DNA of 64,000 bases from Actinomadura sp. HBU206391. GTDB lineage: Bacteria; Actinomycetota; Actinomycetes; Streptosporangiales; Streptosporangiaceae. The stretch is from NCBI RefSeq assembly GCF_014323665.1, contig NZ_JABVEB010000002.1, positions 98,532-162,531 on the forward strand, read 5' to 3'. Below, piece after piece: positions 26,015 through 33,909 of this stretch; the stretch's first letter is position 1; every line of letters begins with the position of its first letter. The notes beneath the pieces were generated by a model. The model searched no databases, had not been told where the DNA came from, and was given only the letters and a program-made list of their open reading frames with translations. Both the position numbers and the translations under genes were made by a program.

Positions 26015-26028
26015 CGAATAACGTTCTA
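26015..26028. promoter_or_regulatory. half-site resembling a KstR-type operator
   Basis: CGAATAACGTTCTA keeps the right half (GTTCTA) of the 14-bp TnnAACnnGTTnnA pattern but not the left half. It lies 34 bases before the double-domain acyl-CoA dehydrogenase, in the position of an operator. Weak on its own. Confidence 0.25.
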
Positions 26029-26062
26029 TAGGCTGTGGCCCTCCGGATGAATGAGGTGAGCC

Positions 26063-28294
26063 ATGGCGATCGGGCTGTCCGAGGAGCACGAGGCGCTGGC
26101 GGCGTCGGTGCGCGGCTTCGCCGAGCGGTACGTGACCGCCCAGTCCGTACGTGCCGCGGTCGACGCGACGGAGCATGTACGGCCGGCGTTCTGGCCGGTG
26201 CTGGCCGAGCAGGGCCTGCTCGGTCTGCACCTGCCGGAGAGCTGCGGAGGGCAGGGTTTCGGCCTGGCCGAGCTGGCGGTGGCGCTCGAGGAACTGGGCC
26301 GGGCGAACGCTCCGGGGCCGTACCTGCCGACCGTGCTCGCGAGCGCGGTCATCAGCGGCTCCGGTGCGGCCCATGACCTGCTTCCCGGACTCGCGGACGG
26401 CTCCCGTACCGCCGCCGTGGCGCTGACCGGAACATTGGCCGGAGCGCCCACGGGAGCACCGGCCGGCGATCTCGGCGACGGCGGGCTCACCGTCGGCGGC
26501 GCACTCGAGCCTGTGCTCGGCGCCGGCCTCGCGGACCTGCTCGTGCTGCCGGTCCGGGTCGCCGGCGAGGCCGCGGACGGGGACGCGGTGGAGCGGTGGG
26601 TGGTCGTCGACGCGGCCGACGCCTCCGTCGAGGCCCTGGACGGCCTCGACCTCACCCGGCGCGTGCACCGGGTGACCGTCGACGGCGTCACCGTCCGGGC
26701 GGGGCGGGTACTGCCCGGCTCGGTCGATCCGCGTGGCCTGGCCGCGGTCCTGTTCGGCGCCGAGGCGTGCGGCGTGGCGGGCTGGGCGGTGGACACCGCG
26801 GTGTCGTACGCCCGCGTGCGCGAGCAGTTCGGCCGGCCGATCGGGCAGTTCCAGGGCGTCAAGCACAAGTGCGCGCGGATGCTGGTCGAGCTGGAACGGG
26901 CGCGGGCCGCCGTCTGGGACGCCGCGCGGGCGACCGGCGCCGATCCGGACCAGCGCGCGTACGCCGTCGCGGTCGCCGGCGCCCTGGCGCCGGACGTGGC
27001 CGTCGCCTGCGCCGAGGACAACATCCAGGTGCACGGAGGCATCGGGTACACCTGGGAACACGACGCCCACCTGTACTACCGGCGGGCGCTCACCTTGCGG
27101 GCGCTGGCCGGCCGAAGCGCCGGACACCGCGCGGCGGTCGCCGACCGGGTGCTCGCCGGGGTGCGGCGGCCGATGGACGTGGAACTGGCGGCGGACGCCG
27201 AGCCGCTCCGGGAGGAGATCCGCGAGAGCGTCGCCGGGCTCGCCGCGATGGACCAGCCGTCACAGCGCGCGGCGATGGCGGCCGGCGGCTGGGTGACCCC
27301 GCATCTACCGAGGCCGTGGGGACGGGCGGCGGGGCCGGTGGAACAGGTCGTCATCCAGCAGGAGATGCGGCGCGCGAAGGTGAGTCCGGTGCCGCTCATG
27401 ATCGGGGCCTGGGTGGTGCCGTCCCTGGTGCAGTACGGCACCCCCGCCCAGCAGGAACGGTTCCTGGCGGCGACGCTGCGCGGTGAGATCGTCTGGTGTC
27501 AGCTGTTCAGCGAACCGGGGGCGGGCTCGGACCTGGCGGGGCTGTCGACCCGGGCGGAGCGAGTGGAGGGCGGCTGGCGGGTCACCGGGCAGAAGATCTG
27601 GACCTCGTTGGCGCGCGACGCGCAATGGGGCATCTGCATCGCCCGGACCGACCCCGCTGCGCCGAAGCACCAGGGCATCACGTATTTCCTCGTGGACATG
27701 GCGGCTGAGGGCATCGACATCCGTCCCCTGCGGGAGTGCACCGGAGACGCGGTCTTCAACGAGGTCTTCCTCGACGGCGTCTTCGTGGCCGACGATCTGG
27801 TCGTCGGCCCGGTCGACCAGGGCTGGCGGGTCGCGCGCACGACCCTCGCCAACGAGCGCGTCGGCCTGACGTCGTCGTTCCAGCTCGGTGGCGATGTGCC
27901 CGCGCTGGTGGAGCTGGTGGACTCGCTCGGGCTGGCCGATGACCCGCTGGTACGGGACCGGCTGGGCGCGCTGGCGTGCGACCAACACGCGTTCCGGCTG
28001 CTCGGCCTGCGGGCGACGCTGAAGCAGCTGTCCGGCACCGATCCCGGTGCGACGGCCAACGTGCGCAAGCTGGTGGCCATGGAGCACGGCCAGGACGTCA
28101 CCGAGTTCGGCTTCACGCTGCTCGGGGCCGAGGGGGCGCTGACCGGCGGCTGGGACACCGGCCTCCGGCGCCGATGGACGCGCTACCTGCTGGCCTCGCG
28201 GGCGATGACGATCGGCGGTGGCACCACCGAGGTCAATCTCAACGTCATCGGCGAACGCATCCTCGGCCTGCCGCGGGACCCCGACCCGCGCTGA
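26063..28294 (+). CDS. double-domain acyl-CoA dehydrogenase
   Basis: A 743-residue flavoprotein made of two acyl-CoA dehydrogenase modules. The first (about 1-370) has an ACAD N-terminus (LSEEHEALAASVRGFAERYV) and the C-terminal signature QVHGGIGYTWEHD. The second (about 380-743) has the FAD/substrate motif LFSEPGAGSDLAG, WTSLARDA and the C-terminal GGTTEVNLNVIGERILGLP. Such fusions include mycobacterial FadE34, which acts on steroid side-chain acyl-CoAs, so a bulky or steroid-like acyl-CoA is a reasonable guess for the substrate. GAGGTGA lies just before ATG 26063. It stands alone; other lipid genes lie 15 and 36 kb away. Confidence 0.85.
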   Translation: MAIGLSEEHEALAASVRGFAERYVTAQSVRAAVDATEHVRPAFWPVLAEQGLLGLHLPESCGGQGFGLAELAVALEELGRANAPGPYLPTVLASAVISGSGAAHDLLPGLADGSRTAAVALTGTLAGAPTGAPAGDLGDGGLTVGGALEPVLGAGLADLLVLPVRVAGEAADGDAVERWVVVDAADASVEALDGLDLTRRVHRVTVDGVTVRAGRVLPGSVDPRGLAAVLFGAEACGVAGWAVDTAVSYARVREQFGRPIGQFQGVKHKCARMLVELERARAAVWDAARATGADPDQRAYAVAVAGALAPDVAVACAEDNIQVHGGIGYTWEHDAHLYYRRALTLRALAGRSAGHRAAVADRVLAGVRRPMDVELAADAEPLREEIRESVAGLAAMDQPSQRAAMAAGGWVTPHLPRPWGRAAGPVEQVVIQQEMRRAKVSPVPLMIGAWVVPSLVQYGTPAQQERFLAATLRGEIVWCQLFSEPGAGSDLAGLSTRAERVEGGWRVTGQKIWTSLARDAQWGICIARTDPAAPKHQGITYFLVDMAAEGIDIRPLRECTGDAVFNEVFLDGVFVADDLVVGPVDQGWRVARTTLANERVGLTSSFQLGGDVPALVELVDSLGLADDPLVRDRLGALACDQHAFRLLGLRATLKQLSGTDPGATANVRKLVAMEHGQDVTEFGFTLLGAEGALTGGWDTGLRRRWTRYLLASRAMTIGGGTTEVNLNVIGERILGLPRDPDPR

Positions 28295-28360
28295 GCGCGG
28301 GGGAGCGGGGTCCCGGGGCAGGCCGGGTGGACGGAGGAGGGCGCTGACGACCGGGCTCGG

Positions 28361-28405
28361 GGGCCCGGCTCACGCGTCCGTTTTCGAGGGCCCGGCTCAC
28401 GCGTC
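28361..28405. repeat. 18-bp direct repeat at a gene end
   Basis: GGGCCCGGCTCACGCGTC occurs at 28361-28378 and again at 28388-28405, 27 bases apart. The second copy overlaps the stop codon of the minus-strand DUF3068 gene. It lies between two convergent genes. Confidence 0.75.
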
Positions 28406-29356
28406 GGGAGCGGCATCCCTCCCACGGCCGGGGGAGCGGCGGATCAGGAAGATGCCCGCGGCCGCCAGCGCCGCGCCGATGAGCAAGGACGCCACCGGGG
28501 TGATCGTCCTGAGCATCGAGATCAGTTGCGCGCTCTCGTCGGCGGTCTTGACCAGTGCCTTCTGGCTGTCCGGGGTCATCTTGAGGTTGAAGCTGGCCGC
28601 CGTCATGCTGCCGGTGCCGTCGCTGGTGCGCAGGGTCGTCGTGACCTGCTGCTCACGGTTGACGGGTGCGCCGGTGCGCGGATCCACCCACATCGACACG
28701 TTCGCCTCGTAGACGCGGTCGACCGGGTAGTTCTGCTTCGCGTCCAGGCCGAGCAACTGCCCGGAGAAACCGTCGATCTTGGCGATCGCGGTGGGGCCGA
28801 CGTGCATGACGAACTTGTAGGTGTCGAGGCCCTGGATCTTCTCCTCACCCTCGAAGTTCATCGGCCAGGTCCGCTTCGTCGTGGTGTCGAAGAACTGGTA
28901 GCTCTTCTTCTCGACGTCCGCGATCGGCCAGGAGATCCCGAGTCCCGACTGGCGCACCGAGCTGTCGAAGCCGGTCTGCGAGCCGATGCCCGCGCCGCAG
29001 CAGTTGGTGAGCTCGGAGGTCTTGCGGTTCAGGGCCGCCTTCTGGACCTGAACCTCCACCTGCTTGCCGGTGCTCAGGTCCTCGAGCACGGTGAACGAGT
29101 CGAGCACGGTGACGTCGTCGGTGCTCGCCTTGGCGTTACCGGCGGTGGTGTTCGTGGCGACGAGCGTGGCACCGGTGCGCATCTGCGCGGTGTCCGCGTC
29201 GAAGTAGGACGCCCCCGCCGCTTCGAGGGTCGACTTCTGGTAGGTGTCCTTCGGTACGCCGATGAGCTGCTCGGCCACGTAGAAGCGCTGCAGCGGGGCG
29301 AGTGCGATGAGCGAGAACCCAAGCACGAGCGCGACCCAACCGAGGGTTCGGCGCAT
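28397..29356 (-). CDS. DUF3068 (PorA-family-like) membrane protein, copy 1
   Basis: A 319-residue protein with a membrane helix at each end (about 5-25 and 283-305) and a large extracellular domain. It carries DUF3068 hallmarks: FYVAEQLIGVPKDTYQ, TNCCGAGIGSQTGF, WPMNFEGEEKIQGLDTY, SMWVDPRTGAPVNREQQV. Databases link this family to PorA-type porins, but two-helix anchoring fits a membrane-tethered surface protein better. ATG 29356 is preceded by AGGAGG at good distance. A second member lies at 39613; the two flank the GT2-GT4-AftD module, which points to a shared envelope function. Confidence 0.8.
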   Translation of the reverse strand: MRRTLGWVALVLGFSLIALAPLQRFYVAEQLIGVPKDTYQKSTLEAAGASYFDADTAQMRTGATLVATNTTAGNAKASTDDVTVLDSFTVLEDLSTGKQVEVQVQKAALNRKTSELTNCCGAGIGSQTGFDSSVRQSGLGISWPIADVEKKSYQFFDTTTKRTWPMNFEGEEKIQGLDTYKFVMHVGPTAIAKIDGFSGQLLGLDAKQNYPVDRVYEANVSMWVDPRTGAPVNREQQVTTTLRTSDGTGSMTAASFNLKMTPDSQKALVKTADESAQLISMLRTITPVASLLIGAALAAAGIFLIRRSPGRGRDAAPDA

Positions 29357-29612
29357 TTGTCTACCTCCTGGCAACGGCCGAGGCCGTGGGGTGGGTCCAC
29401 CGGGCAGCGCGCGGGACTTTGTCCGTCGATGCCCGATTGGTTTGTACTAGTGAGTAGTGTCGGATGCGGTGTATATCACACCGACCTCGCGCGATGCGCA
29501 AGCCCAAGAAATGAACCTGTGATCTATCGGTTTCCGAAAAGCCGGTCCGAGCGGCCGCCGTGGCCGACTCCGGACGCCGCCCGGGCCGTCGTTGGATAGC
29601 CTCTTTTCCCTA

Positions 29613-31223
29613 ATGAGCGGACGGACGCGACTCTTCGCCACTGAACGGACACGGCTATGGGCCGCCGCTCTCACGGGCCTCGGGCTGGGCGTGCTCGCCC
29701 TGGGGCCGGGGCTCGCAGGCGGCTTCGTGCTGTCGTACGACATGGTGTTCGTGCCCGACCCGGTGTTCAGCAGGTTCACCTTCGGACTCACCGGCACGGT
29801 GCCCAGGCACGTGCCGAGCGACGCGTTCGTCACCGCGCTCTCCACCCTGATCCCGGGCGACCTCGTACAGAAGCTCGTGCTCCTCGCGGTGTTCGTCATG
29901 GCCTGCACCTCGGCCGCCGCTCTGGTGCCCTCGGAGCGGTTGCCGGCCCGGCTCGCGGCGGGGGTCTGTTACGCCTGGAACCCGTTCGTGGCGGAGCGGT
30001 TGCTGCTGGGCCACTGGGCACTGCTGCTCGGCTATGCCGCGCTGCCGTGGGTGGTCGGCGCCGCCTGCGTCGTCACCGAGCGGGGCGGGGGATGGCGGCT
30101 GGCGCGCGCTCTGCTGCCCGCCGCGGTGGGCGGGTTCGCCGCGATGGCCGTGTCCGGTCTCACCGCCGTGATCGTCGCGGTCACCGCCACCTCCGCCAGA
30201 GCCCGCGCGTTCGGGCGGACCGCCGTCGCGGTCGTGGTGCTCAGCTCACCATGGTTGATCACCGGCCTGCTGCGTCCGTCGGGTCTGCCCGCCGACAGGG
30301 CCGCGGTCGAGGCCTTCGCGGCCCGCGCGGACACGCCGTTCGGGACGCTCGGCAGCCTGCTGCTGCTCGGCGGCGGGTGGAACCGCGAGACCGTGCCCAC
30401 CGGCTACGGCATGGCGCTCACCGCCACGGCCTGGCTGGCCGTGGTGGCGGTGGCGCTGGTGGTCTACGCGCTGGGGCGCCGGTCGGCCGGGCCCGGGCAC
30501 CGGTGGACGAAGGGGCTGGGCCTCGCGGCTGTGGTGGGGTTCGCGGTCGCCTCGCTCGGCGCCGTGGCGCCGGCGCTGCTCGAGCGACTGATCGCGGCCT
30601 GGCCGGGATTCGCGGTGTTCCGGGACGGCCAGCAGTACGTGGCGCCCGTGGCCGTCGTCGTGGCCGTCGGCCTCGGCCTCGGCGTCGACCGGATCACGCG
30701 TGGCGACCTGGCCGGCCGCGCGATGGGCGTACTCGCCGTCCTCGTGCCCGTGGCGCTGCTGCCGTCCCTGGCCTGGGGCGCGGGCGGCCGGCTGCACGCA
30801 GTCGACTACCCGCGGGACTGGGCGCGCGCCCGCGCGATCATCGAGGCCGACCGGGCCCCCGGCGAGGTGCTCGTGCTGCCGTGGGCGGCGCACCGCGGCT
30901 ACCGGTGGAACGACCGGCGGCGGGTGCTCGACCCGCTGCCGCGCTACCTGCACCGGGAGGTCATCGTCAATGACGCGGTGACCGTCGGGTCCGTGGTGAT
31001 CCCCGCGGAGGACCCGCGGGTGCGCGAACTGGATCCGCTCATCAGGTCGGGCGCCGAACTCACCGGCCCGCTGCGGGCGGCCGGTGTCAGGTACGTGTTC
31101 GTGGACGACCCTTTTCCCGGCGCCACCGCGCCGGGGACGACCGCGCCGCGAGACCGGCTGGCCGGCGCGGAGCTGCTCCTGGATCGGCCGGACGTGACGC
31201 TCTTCCGGATCCCGCGGGCCTGA
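29613..31223 (+). CDS. polytopic membrane protein, GT-C-like
   Basis: A 536-residue protein with about ten to twelve predicted membrane helices and a soluble C-terminal part from about 410. The first loop after TM1 (LSYDMVFVPDPVFSRFTFGL) carries acidic residues where GT-C glycosyltransferases place their catalytic Asp. Later features are FRDGQQYVAPVAVVVAVG and a C-terminal segment (VLPWAAHRGYRWNDRRRVLD) resembling DUF2079/arabinofuranosyl-transferase-like proteins. Probably a lipid-linked sugar transferase of the same pathway as AftD, but the family is not certain. ATG 29613 is preceded by TAGCCT at 29597-29602, suggesting a nearly leaderless transcript. Confidence 0.6.
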   Translation: MSGRTRLFATERTRLWAAALTGLGLGVLALGPGLAGGFVLSYDMVFVPDPVFSRFTFGLTGTVPRHVPSDAFVTALSTLIPGDLVQKLVLLAVFVMACTSAAALVPSERLPARLAAGVCYAWNPFVAERLLLGHWALLLGYAALPWVVGAACVVTERGGGWRLARALLPAAVGGFAAMAVSGLTAVIVAVTATSARARAFGRTAVAVVVLSSPWLITGLLRPSGLPADRAAVEAFAARADTPFGTLGSLLLLGGGWNRETVPTGYGMALTATAWLAVVAVALVVYALGRRSAGPGHRWTKGLGLAAVVGFAVASLGAVAPALLERLIAAWPGFAVFRDGQQYVAPVAVVVAVGLGLGVDRITRGDLAGRAMGVLAVLVPVALLPSLAWGAGGRLHAVDYPRDWARARAIIEADRAPGEVLVLPWAAHRGYRWNDRRRVLDPLPRYLHREVIVNDAVTVGSVVIPAEDPRVRELDPLIRSGAELTGPLRAAGVRYVFVDDPFPGATAPGTTAPRDRLAGAELLLDRPDVTLFRIPRA

Positions 31224-31435
31224 CGAAGAGCCGCTACCGGCGGTGACGGCGGGACGCGAACACGGTGTGGTGGCCGCACAGGGCCTCGTGCCCGGGAGCA
31301 TGACCACCCGCAGTAACCGGATATGGGTGATTGGTAGTTCATCGTCCTTGTTGGTTCAGATGTCTAGTACTCGTCAGTAAGTACGTACTACTGTGGCGGC
31401 CACCCACCCCGCCGTACGTGTAGGAGGACCTTCCG
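31224..31435. promoter_or_regulatory. promoter region of the DUF2613-AftD module
   Basis: About 210 bases, AT-richer than the genes, with AGTACT at 31366-31371 and the perfect 10-bp palindrome AGTACGTACT at 31380-31389, 47 bases before the DUF2613 start. The palindrome may be an operator. I cannot identify -35/-10 boxes with confidence. Confidence 0.35.
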
Positions 31436-31567
31436 ATGAGGATCGCAATCGCGGCAGTGGCCGGAGTCGTCCTGGCCGCCCTCGCTTCCGTCGGCGTCGT
31501 GCAGGTCGTCAACGCCTCTCAGAATGAGCCCGTCACCAAGCCGCTCCACAACTACGGCTCACGGTGA
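31436..31567 (+). CDS. DUF2613 small secreted/membrane peptide
   Basis: A 43-residue peptide: MRIAIAAVAGVVLAALASVG as membrane or signal segment, then VVQVVNASQNEPVTKPLHNY and GSR. It matches DUF2613, the family of mycobacterial Rv0236A, which is encoded next to aftD. That same association is seen here, with AftD two genes downstream. A strong AGGAGG lies 8-9 bases before the ATG. The stop codon overlaps the next gene's GTG by four bases (GTGA), so translation is coupled. A chaperone or subunit role for the AftD system is inference. Confidence 0.8.
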   Translation: MRIAIAAVAGVVLAALASVGVVQVVNASQNEPVTKPLHNYGSR

Positions 31568-32349
31568 CCTTCGCCGGCGATCCCGTACAGCTCGAGATCG
31601 TGGTGCCGGCGTACAACGAGGCCAGGCGGCTGCCCCGCGGACTTTCCCTGCTCCTGCACAAGCTGCGTGACCTGCCCGTTTCCGCGGCCGTCGTGGTCGT
31701 GGACAATGCCAGCACGGACGAGACCTCGGCGATCGCGCGCGGCTTCGCGACCTCGGCTCCGGTCCGGGTGTTGCACTGCGCCGAGCGGGGCAAGGGCGCC
31801 GCGGTCCGCATGGGTCTTCTCGCGACGAGCGCGCCGTACGTCGGCTTCTGCGACGCCGACATGGCGACCGATCTGGAGTCTCTCGATGACGTGCTGCGGC
31901 TGCTCGTCGAGGGACACTCGATGGTGGTGGGCTCCCGCCGCCATCCCGAGTCCGTGGTGGAGGAGTACGGCCGCCCGCTCCGCAGGATGGGCGCCATCAT
32001 CTTCAACCGGCTGGTCCGCGACCTGACCGGAGGCGCGGCGGACACCCAGTGCGGCTTCAAGTTCTTCTCCGGTCCGCTGGTCAGGGCCGCGGTCGCCGAT
32101 CTGCGCACCCCGGGCTTCGCGTTCGACGTCGAGTTGCTCATGCACTGCATCCGCCACGGCGGCCAGGTCACCGACCTGCCGGTCGTGTGGCGCGACGTGC
32201 CCGGTACGACCTTCTCGGTCCGCCGCCACACCCTCCGCTGCGCGCGCGACCTCGCCCGCATCCGGGCGAACGCGCGGCGGTTCGACGCTCCGTACGCCCC
32301 GCCGCGACCGCTCCTGCTCTCCGAGACTCAGGGGGCAGGCCCCGGATGA
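31564..32349 (+). CDS. family 2 glycosyltransferase, polyprenyl-phosphate sugar synthase type
   Basis: A 261-residue GT2 enzyme. Nucleotide-binding VVVDNASTDET and the metal-binding DAD in FCDADMATD are present. TQCGFKFF and the C-terminal DVPGTTFSVRRHTLR match the dolichyl-phosphate glucosyltransferase (Alg5/DPG synthase) branch, which transfers a sugar from a nucleotide to polyprenyl phosphate. No membrane helices are evident. It is coupled by four-base overlaps both to the DUF2613 gene and to the GT4 gene. It would provide lipid-linked sugar donors for the downstream GT-C enzyme (inference). Confidence 0.85.
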   Translation: MTFAGDPVQLEIVVPAYNEARRLPRGLSLLLHKLRDLPVSAAVVVVDNASTDETSAIARGFATSAPVRVLHCAERGKGAAVRMGLLATSAPYVGFCDADMATDLESLDDVLRLLVEGHSMVVGSRRHPESVVEEYGRPLRRMGAIIFNRLVRDLTGGAADTQCGFKFFSGPLVRAAVADLRTPGFAFDVELLMHCIRHGGQVTDLPVVWRDVPGTTFSVRRHTLRCARDLARIRANARRFDAPYAPPRPLLLSETQGAGPG

Positions 32350-33653
32350 CCTCGAGCGCCGCGGGCCTGCGAGTGGCGGTCGTCAACTGGCGGGACCCCT
32401 GGCACCCGGCCGCCGGCGGGGCGGAGCGCTACGCGTGGGAGCTCGCCCGCAGGCTCGGCGCCGGCGGCGGCCGAGTGCGTTACGTGACGTGCCGCGCCCC
32501 CGGTCAGCGCCGCCGGGAGCACGTCGAAGGCGTCGAGTTCGTCCGTCTCGGCGGGCGCTTCACCGTGTATCCGCTGGTGCTGCTCTGGATGCTGACCAGG
32601 CGCCGCGCCTTCGACGCGGTGATCGACTGTCAGAACGGCATCCCGTTCTTCACCCCGTGGGTACTGCCGCGCGCGCTCCCGGTGTTCTGCGTGATCCATC
32701 ACGTGCACGACCAGCAGTTCGGTCTGTACTTCCCGGCCTGGCTGGCCTGGATCGGACGGGTTCTCGAGGGCCCGGTCGCGCGCTGGACCTATCGGCGCCA
32801 CGCCTGCGTCGTCGTCTCTCTGTCCACCCTCCAGGCGTTGCGGGAGCGGCTCCGCTGGAGCGTGCCGGCCTACGTGGTGCCGAACGGCCACTCCGTGCCC
32901 GTCGCGGGCCCGCCCGTGATCCGCCGCGACGCACCCGAACTGGTGTGCGTGAGCCGGCTCGTGCCGCACAAGCGGGTAGAGCGGGTCGTCGACCTGGCCG
33001 ACCGGCTGCGGCTTCGGTGGCCCGGCCTGCGCGTGCACATCGTGGGCGACGGCCCCGAGGCGCCGGCGCTGAGGGAACTGATCACCTCTCTCGGCCTGGC
33101 CGACGTCGTCACGCTGCACGGCTTCGTGCCCGAGGAGACCAAACTCGCCCTGCTCGCGGGCGCCGACCTCCACCTCAGCGCCTCCCGCGGGGAGGGCTGG
33201 GGGCTGTCGGTGGTCGAGGCCGCCGCACTCGGGGTGCCGACCGTCGCCTACGACGTCGACGGCCTGCGAGAGGCGGTGCGCGAGGGCACCACGGGCTGGC
33301 TCGTCCGAGACGGAGAGGACCTCGCCGGCGTGGTCGAACGGGCGCTCAAGGAACTCGGCGATCCGGCCCGGCGCCATGAGGTGGTGTCCGCATGCGGCCA
33401 CTGGGCCGCGCAGTTCGACTGGGCCCGCACCGCGAGCCGGGCCGAAGCGCTGATCGCGGCAGCGGTCCGGCTCGGCTCCGCGTCCACGGCCGATGACCGC
33501 GCATATGTCGTGAACGGGTACGGTGTCGACCAACCGCAGGTGGTCGAGGGCCCGGTCCGCGACCTCCTGCTGCGAGACCAGGCCGTACGAGAGGTAAGGC
33601 CCGCGACTCCGCTGGAACGCCTCCTCGGCCGCCCCGACGAACAGCCGCGGTGA
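32346..33653 (+). CDS. family 4 glycosyltransferase
   Basis: A 435-residue GT-B retaining glycosyltransferase. The N-terminal domain begins LRVAVVNWRDPWHPAAGGAE, typical for GT4. The C-terminal nucleotide-sugar domain has VCVSRLVPHKRVERVVDLAD and the E-x7-E motif in RGEGWGLSVVEAAALG. The last 60 residues are variable. ATGA overlap with the GT2 gene shows coupling. Substrate unknown; cytoplasmic addition of a sugar to a lipid-linked acceptor is the likely role. Confidence 0.85.
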   Translation: MTSSAAGLRVAVVNWRDPWHPAAGGAERYAWELARRLGAGGGRVRYVTCRAPGQRRREHVEGVEFVRLGGRFTVYPLVLLWMLTRRRAFDAVIDCQNGIPFFTPWVLPRALPVFCVIHHVHDQQFGLYFPAWLAWIGRVLEGPVARWTYRRHACVVVSLSTLQALRERLRWSVPAYVVPNGHSVPVAGPPVIRRDAPELVCVSRLVPHKRVERVVDLADRLRLRWPGLRVHIVGDGPEAPALRELITSLGLADVVTLHGFVPEETKLALLAGADLHLSASRGEGWGLSVVEAAALGVPTVAYDVDGLREAVREGTTGWLVRDGEDLAGVVERALKELGDPARRHEVVSACGHWAAQFDWARTASRAEALIAAAVRLGSASTADDRAYVVNGYGVDQPQVVEGPVRDLLLRDQAVREVRPATPLERLLGRPDEQPR

Positions 33654-33746
33654 CTCAGCACTCCCGTGGGAACCCTGTATTGATCGAACAAGTGCTGAAG
33701 AGCCGCCGTGCCGGAGGCGCGGCCATGTACGCGGCGCGGCGGTGGC

Positions 33747-33899
33747 TGGACTGAGGAGCGAGCGAGTGCGAGAAGCGAGCGCTCGGGAGCGACGAGGGAA
33801 GCCGCCGACTTCGAGCGCCCCGAGCCGCCGCGACGAAGGCGCGGGCACGTACGCGGCCGCCGCCTCGAAGCGCCCCGAGCCGCCGAGCGGGGCGAGGCA
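33747..33899. repeat. dispersed extragenic repeat, copy A
   Basis: Shares three conserved blocks with a second copy at 42070-42196: TGGACTGAGGAGCG (33747), GAGCGACGAGGGAAG (33787) and a 30-base block at 33870-33899 differing at three positions. It lies between the GT4 gene and AftD. The open frame through it is artificial, so AftD is started after it. Confidence 0.8.
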
Positions 33900-33909
33900 A
33901 GAGAACGCA

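Noticed and set aside
33742..33909. N-terminal extension of AftD to an earlier start
   Set aside because: The extra 56 residues are encoded by a dispersed repeat whose second copy lies between other genes; AftD homology begins after it.
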